Below are positions 6,874-7,735 of a stretch of 7,735 bases of DNA, piece after piece. A program made the position numbers and the translations under genes. The stretch's first letter is position 1. Each line of letters starts with the position of its first letter. The notes below the pieces were generated by a model. It was not told the origin of the DNA. It worked only from the letters and a program-made list of their open reading frames with translations, and ran no database searches. Origin of the DNA: Verrucomicrobiales bacterium (GTDB lineage: Bacteria; Verrucomicrobiota; Verrucomicrobiia; Verrucomicrobiales; DEV007); contig JAKMGR010000532.1 of the NCBI GenBank assembly GCA_022424805.1, positions 1 through 7,735 of the forward strand, in the 5' to 3' direction.

Positions 6874-7735
6874 TTGGGAAGGTCAACTTGTTCGGTTGTT
6901 TTCAGGTATTTCACGAGATCGACAACTTGCTGATCCTGCAAGGTTGGTAAAAGCCCTTCAGGCATCATCGACATGGGTGAAACTTCGCGTTTCTCGATAT
7001 CACTTTTCAAAACGGTGGTGGTCTGCCCGACCATATTAAGGACAACGCGCTGGTCGTCTTCCTGCGATACAGTGCCTCCTATTACCTGCCCACTCTTCGT
7101 GTGCAAAGTAACCATTTGATAAGCCTCTGGAATATCAGCACTGGGTTCAATCATGTTCAGCAGAATGTAGCTCAAATCAGCTCGATTAGAGCCAGTCAGA
7201 TCCGGACCGAGGATTCCTCCTTCGCCGTAGATCTTATGGCAAGCGGCGCAGGATGCGGCAAATACGAGGCGGCCACGTGATGCATCGGCTTTCGCAAGCC
7301 TGTCAGCACTCAGCAACTTGGTGTATCGGGCCATCAGCTCGGCCTTATCTTTGGAAAGCTCATCAAGATCTCCAAATACTTCGGTAAAGGCGCTGCCTAG
7401 CATATTCGCCATCGGACGAGCCACGTGCGCTGGTATATCATTCGTCGGCAAACGCCCTTGTATCAACGCACGCAGTAGTGCTTCGGCATAGTTTTTGCGA
7501 GTAGCGAGAGTTTCGACCACCGCACGCCTTTCCGTTTCACTCCAGCTTGAGTAATTCGATAAAAGTAAAACAGGCGCTTGACGGTTTCCGATCGAACCAA
7601 AGGCACGAATCACGCTGATCCGAATCGCAGAATCATCGAGCAGATCTGGCAAAACTTCACTCAGCCGCGGATTCTGCTGCGATACGAGGCTCGCTAACAA
7701 TGCCTGGCGCTCAGTTGCCGGGAGCTTTTCATTTC
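6870..7735 (-). CDS. HEAT-repeat protein with PVC-type cytochrome c domain (5' end missing)
   Basis: The reading frame is open to the window edge, so this is the C-terminal 287 residues of a longer protein. A TTG at 7700-7698 is not the start, since the frame continues upstream as coding sequence. Residues ~1-125 are helical and HEAT-like. Residues ~150-280 form a cytochrome c domain of the Pirellula/Verrucomicrobium 'putative heme-binding' type (TIGR02603-like). It has the heme motif CAACH at 162-166, the GPDLTG segment after it, a central region with SGQVIGG, and a closing SPMSMMPEGL stretch whose methionines (probably M257) could be the distal heme ligand. In this family such domains normally sit at the end of propeller dehydrogenases, so the missing N-terminus may be a second dehydrogenase propeller (inference). 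It is presumably exported and transfers electrons. Its TGA overlaps the next ATG as ATGA. The domain call is firm; substrate and partners are unknown. Confidence 0.9.
   Translation of the reverse strand, partial: NEKLPATERQALLASLVSQQNPRLSEVLPDLLDDSAIRISVIRAFGSIGNRQAPVLLLSNYSSWSETERRAVVETLATRKNYAEALLRALIQGRLPTNDIPAHVARPMANMLGSAFTEVFGDLDELSKDKAELMARYTKLLSADRLAKADASRGRLVFAASCAACHKIYGEGGILGPDLTGSNRADLSYILLNMIEPSADIPEAYQMVTLHTKSGQVIGGTVSQEDDQRVVLNMVGQTTTVLKSDIEKREVSPMSMMPEGLLPTLQDQQVVDLVKYLKTTEQVDLPK
7236..7250 (-). other. Heme c attachment motif CAACH
   Basis: The codons TGC GCC GCT TGC CAT encode Cys-Ala-Ala-Cys-His, the CxxCH signature. The two cysteines bind heme covalently and the histidine is the proximal iron ligand. 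It is the only CxxCH I found in any of the five proteins, and it implies that cytochrome c maturation takes place outside the cytoplasmic membrane. Confidence 0.93.

Noticed and set aside
6870..7700. Complete 276-residue cytochrome protein starting at TTG 7700
   Set aside because: The frame stays open and looks coding up to the window edge, no signal peptide follows the TTG, and the HEAT-like helices continue across it. The gene is truncated by the window.

Overview
The window suggests a bacterium of the Planctomycetota-Verrucomicrobiota group (PVC superphylum), most likely a planctomycete. Two signs point there. One is the pairing of a 'PVC-type' beta-propeller dehydrogenase with the C-terminal cytochrome c domain known from Pirellula and Verrucomicrobium proteins. 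The other is the density of secreted formylglycine sulfatases, a hallmark of these marine polysaccharide degraders. I cannot assign a genus.

Layout: essentially every base codes on the minus strand, so transcription runs from high to low coordinates. In transcription order there are five genes. (1) 7735-6870 is the end of a HEAT-repeat/cytochrome c protein whose start lies outside the window. (2) 6873-4609 is a complete 754-residue secreted propeller dehydrogenase with HEAT-like repeats but no heme motif, ending in an extra beta-rich module. (3) 4612-3104 is a complete 502-residue sulfatase resembling heparan N-sulfatase (N-sulfoglucosamine sulfohydrolase). (4) 3107-1071 is a complete 678-residue arylsulfatase-like protein with a Pro/Ala linker and a C-terminal module. 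(5) 1011-1 is the first 337 residues of an arylsulfatase A-like protein whose 3' end lies outside the window. The first three junctions are all ATGA overlaps (stop of one gene inside the start of the next). The fourth is a 59-base gap carrying a Shine-Dalgarno-like GGAG. This is one tightly packed operon with no gene-free stretch above 60 bases. I saw no tRNA, rRNA, insertion sequence, CRISPR array, strong terminator or recognisable promoter.

How the genes may work together: all four genes whose start is visible encode signal peptides, so the products act outside the cytoplasm. The three sulfatases carry the Cys-x-Pro-Ser-Arg motif that is matured to formylglycine, and each looks like a different subfamily, so the set could remove several kinds of sulfate ester or sulfamate from one complex glycan. 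The dehydrogenase and cytochrome could oxidise a released sugar or alcohol and pass on electrons. That link is inference.

Most notable observation: the last ~130 residues of the dehydrogenase and of the 678-residue sulfatase are clearly homologous (19 of 38 identical across a gapless core), although the rest of the two proteins is unrelated. This shared module occupies the place where PVC-type dehydrogenases usually carry their cytochrome domain. It may be a glycan-binding or localisation domain that puts an oxidoreductase and a sulfatase on the same target.
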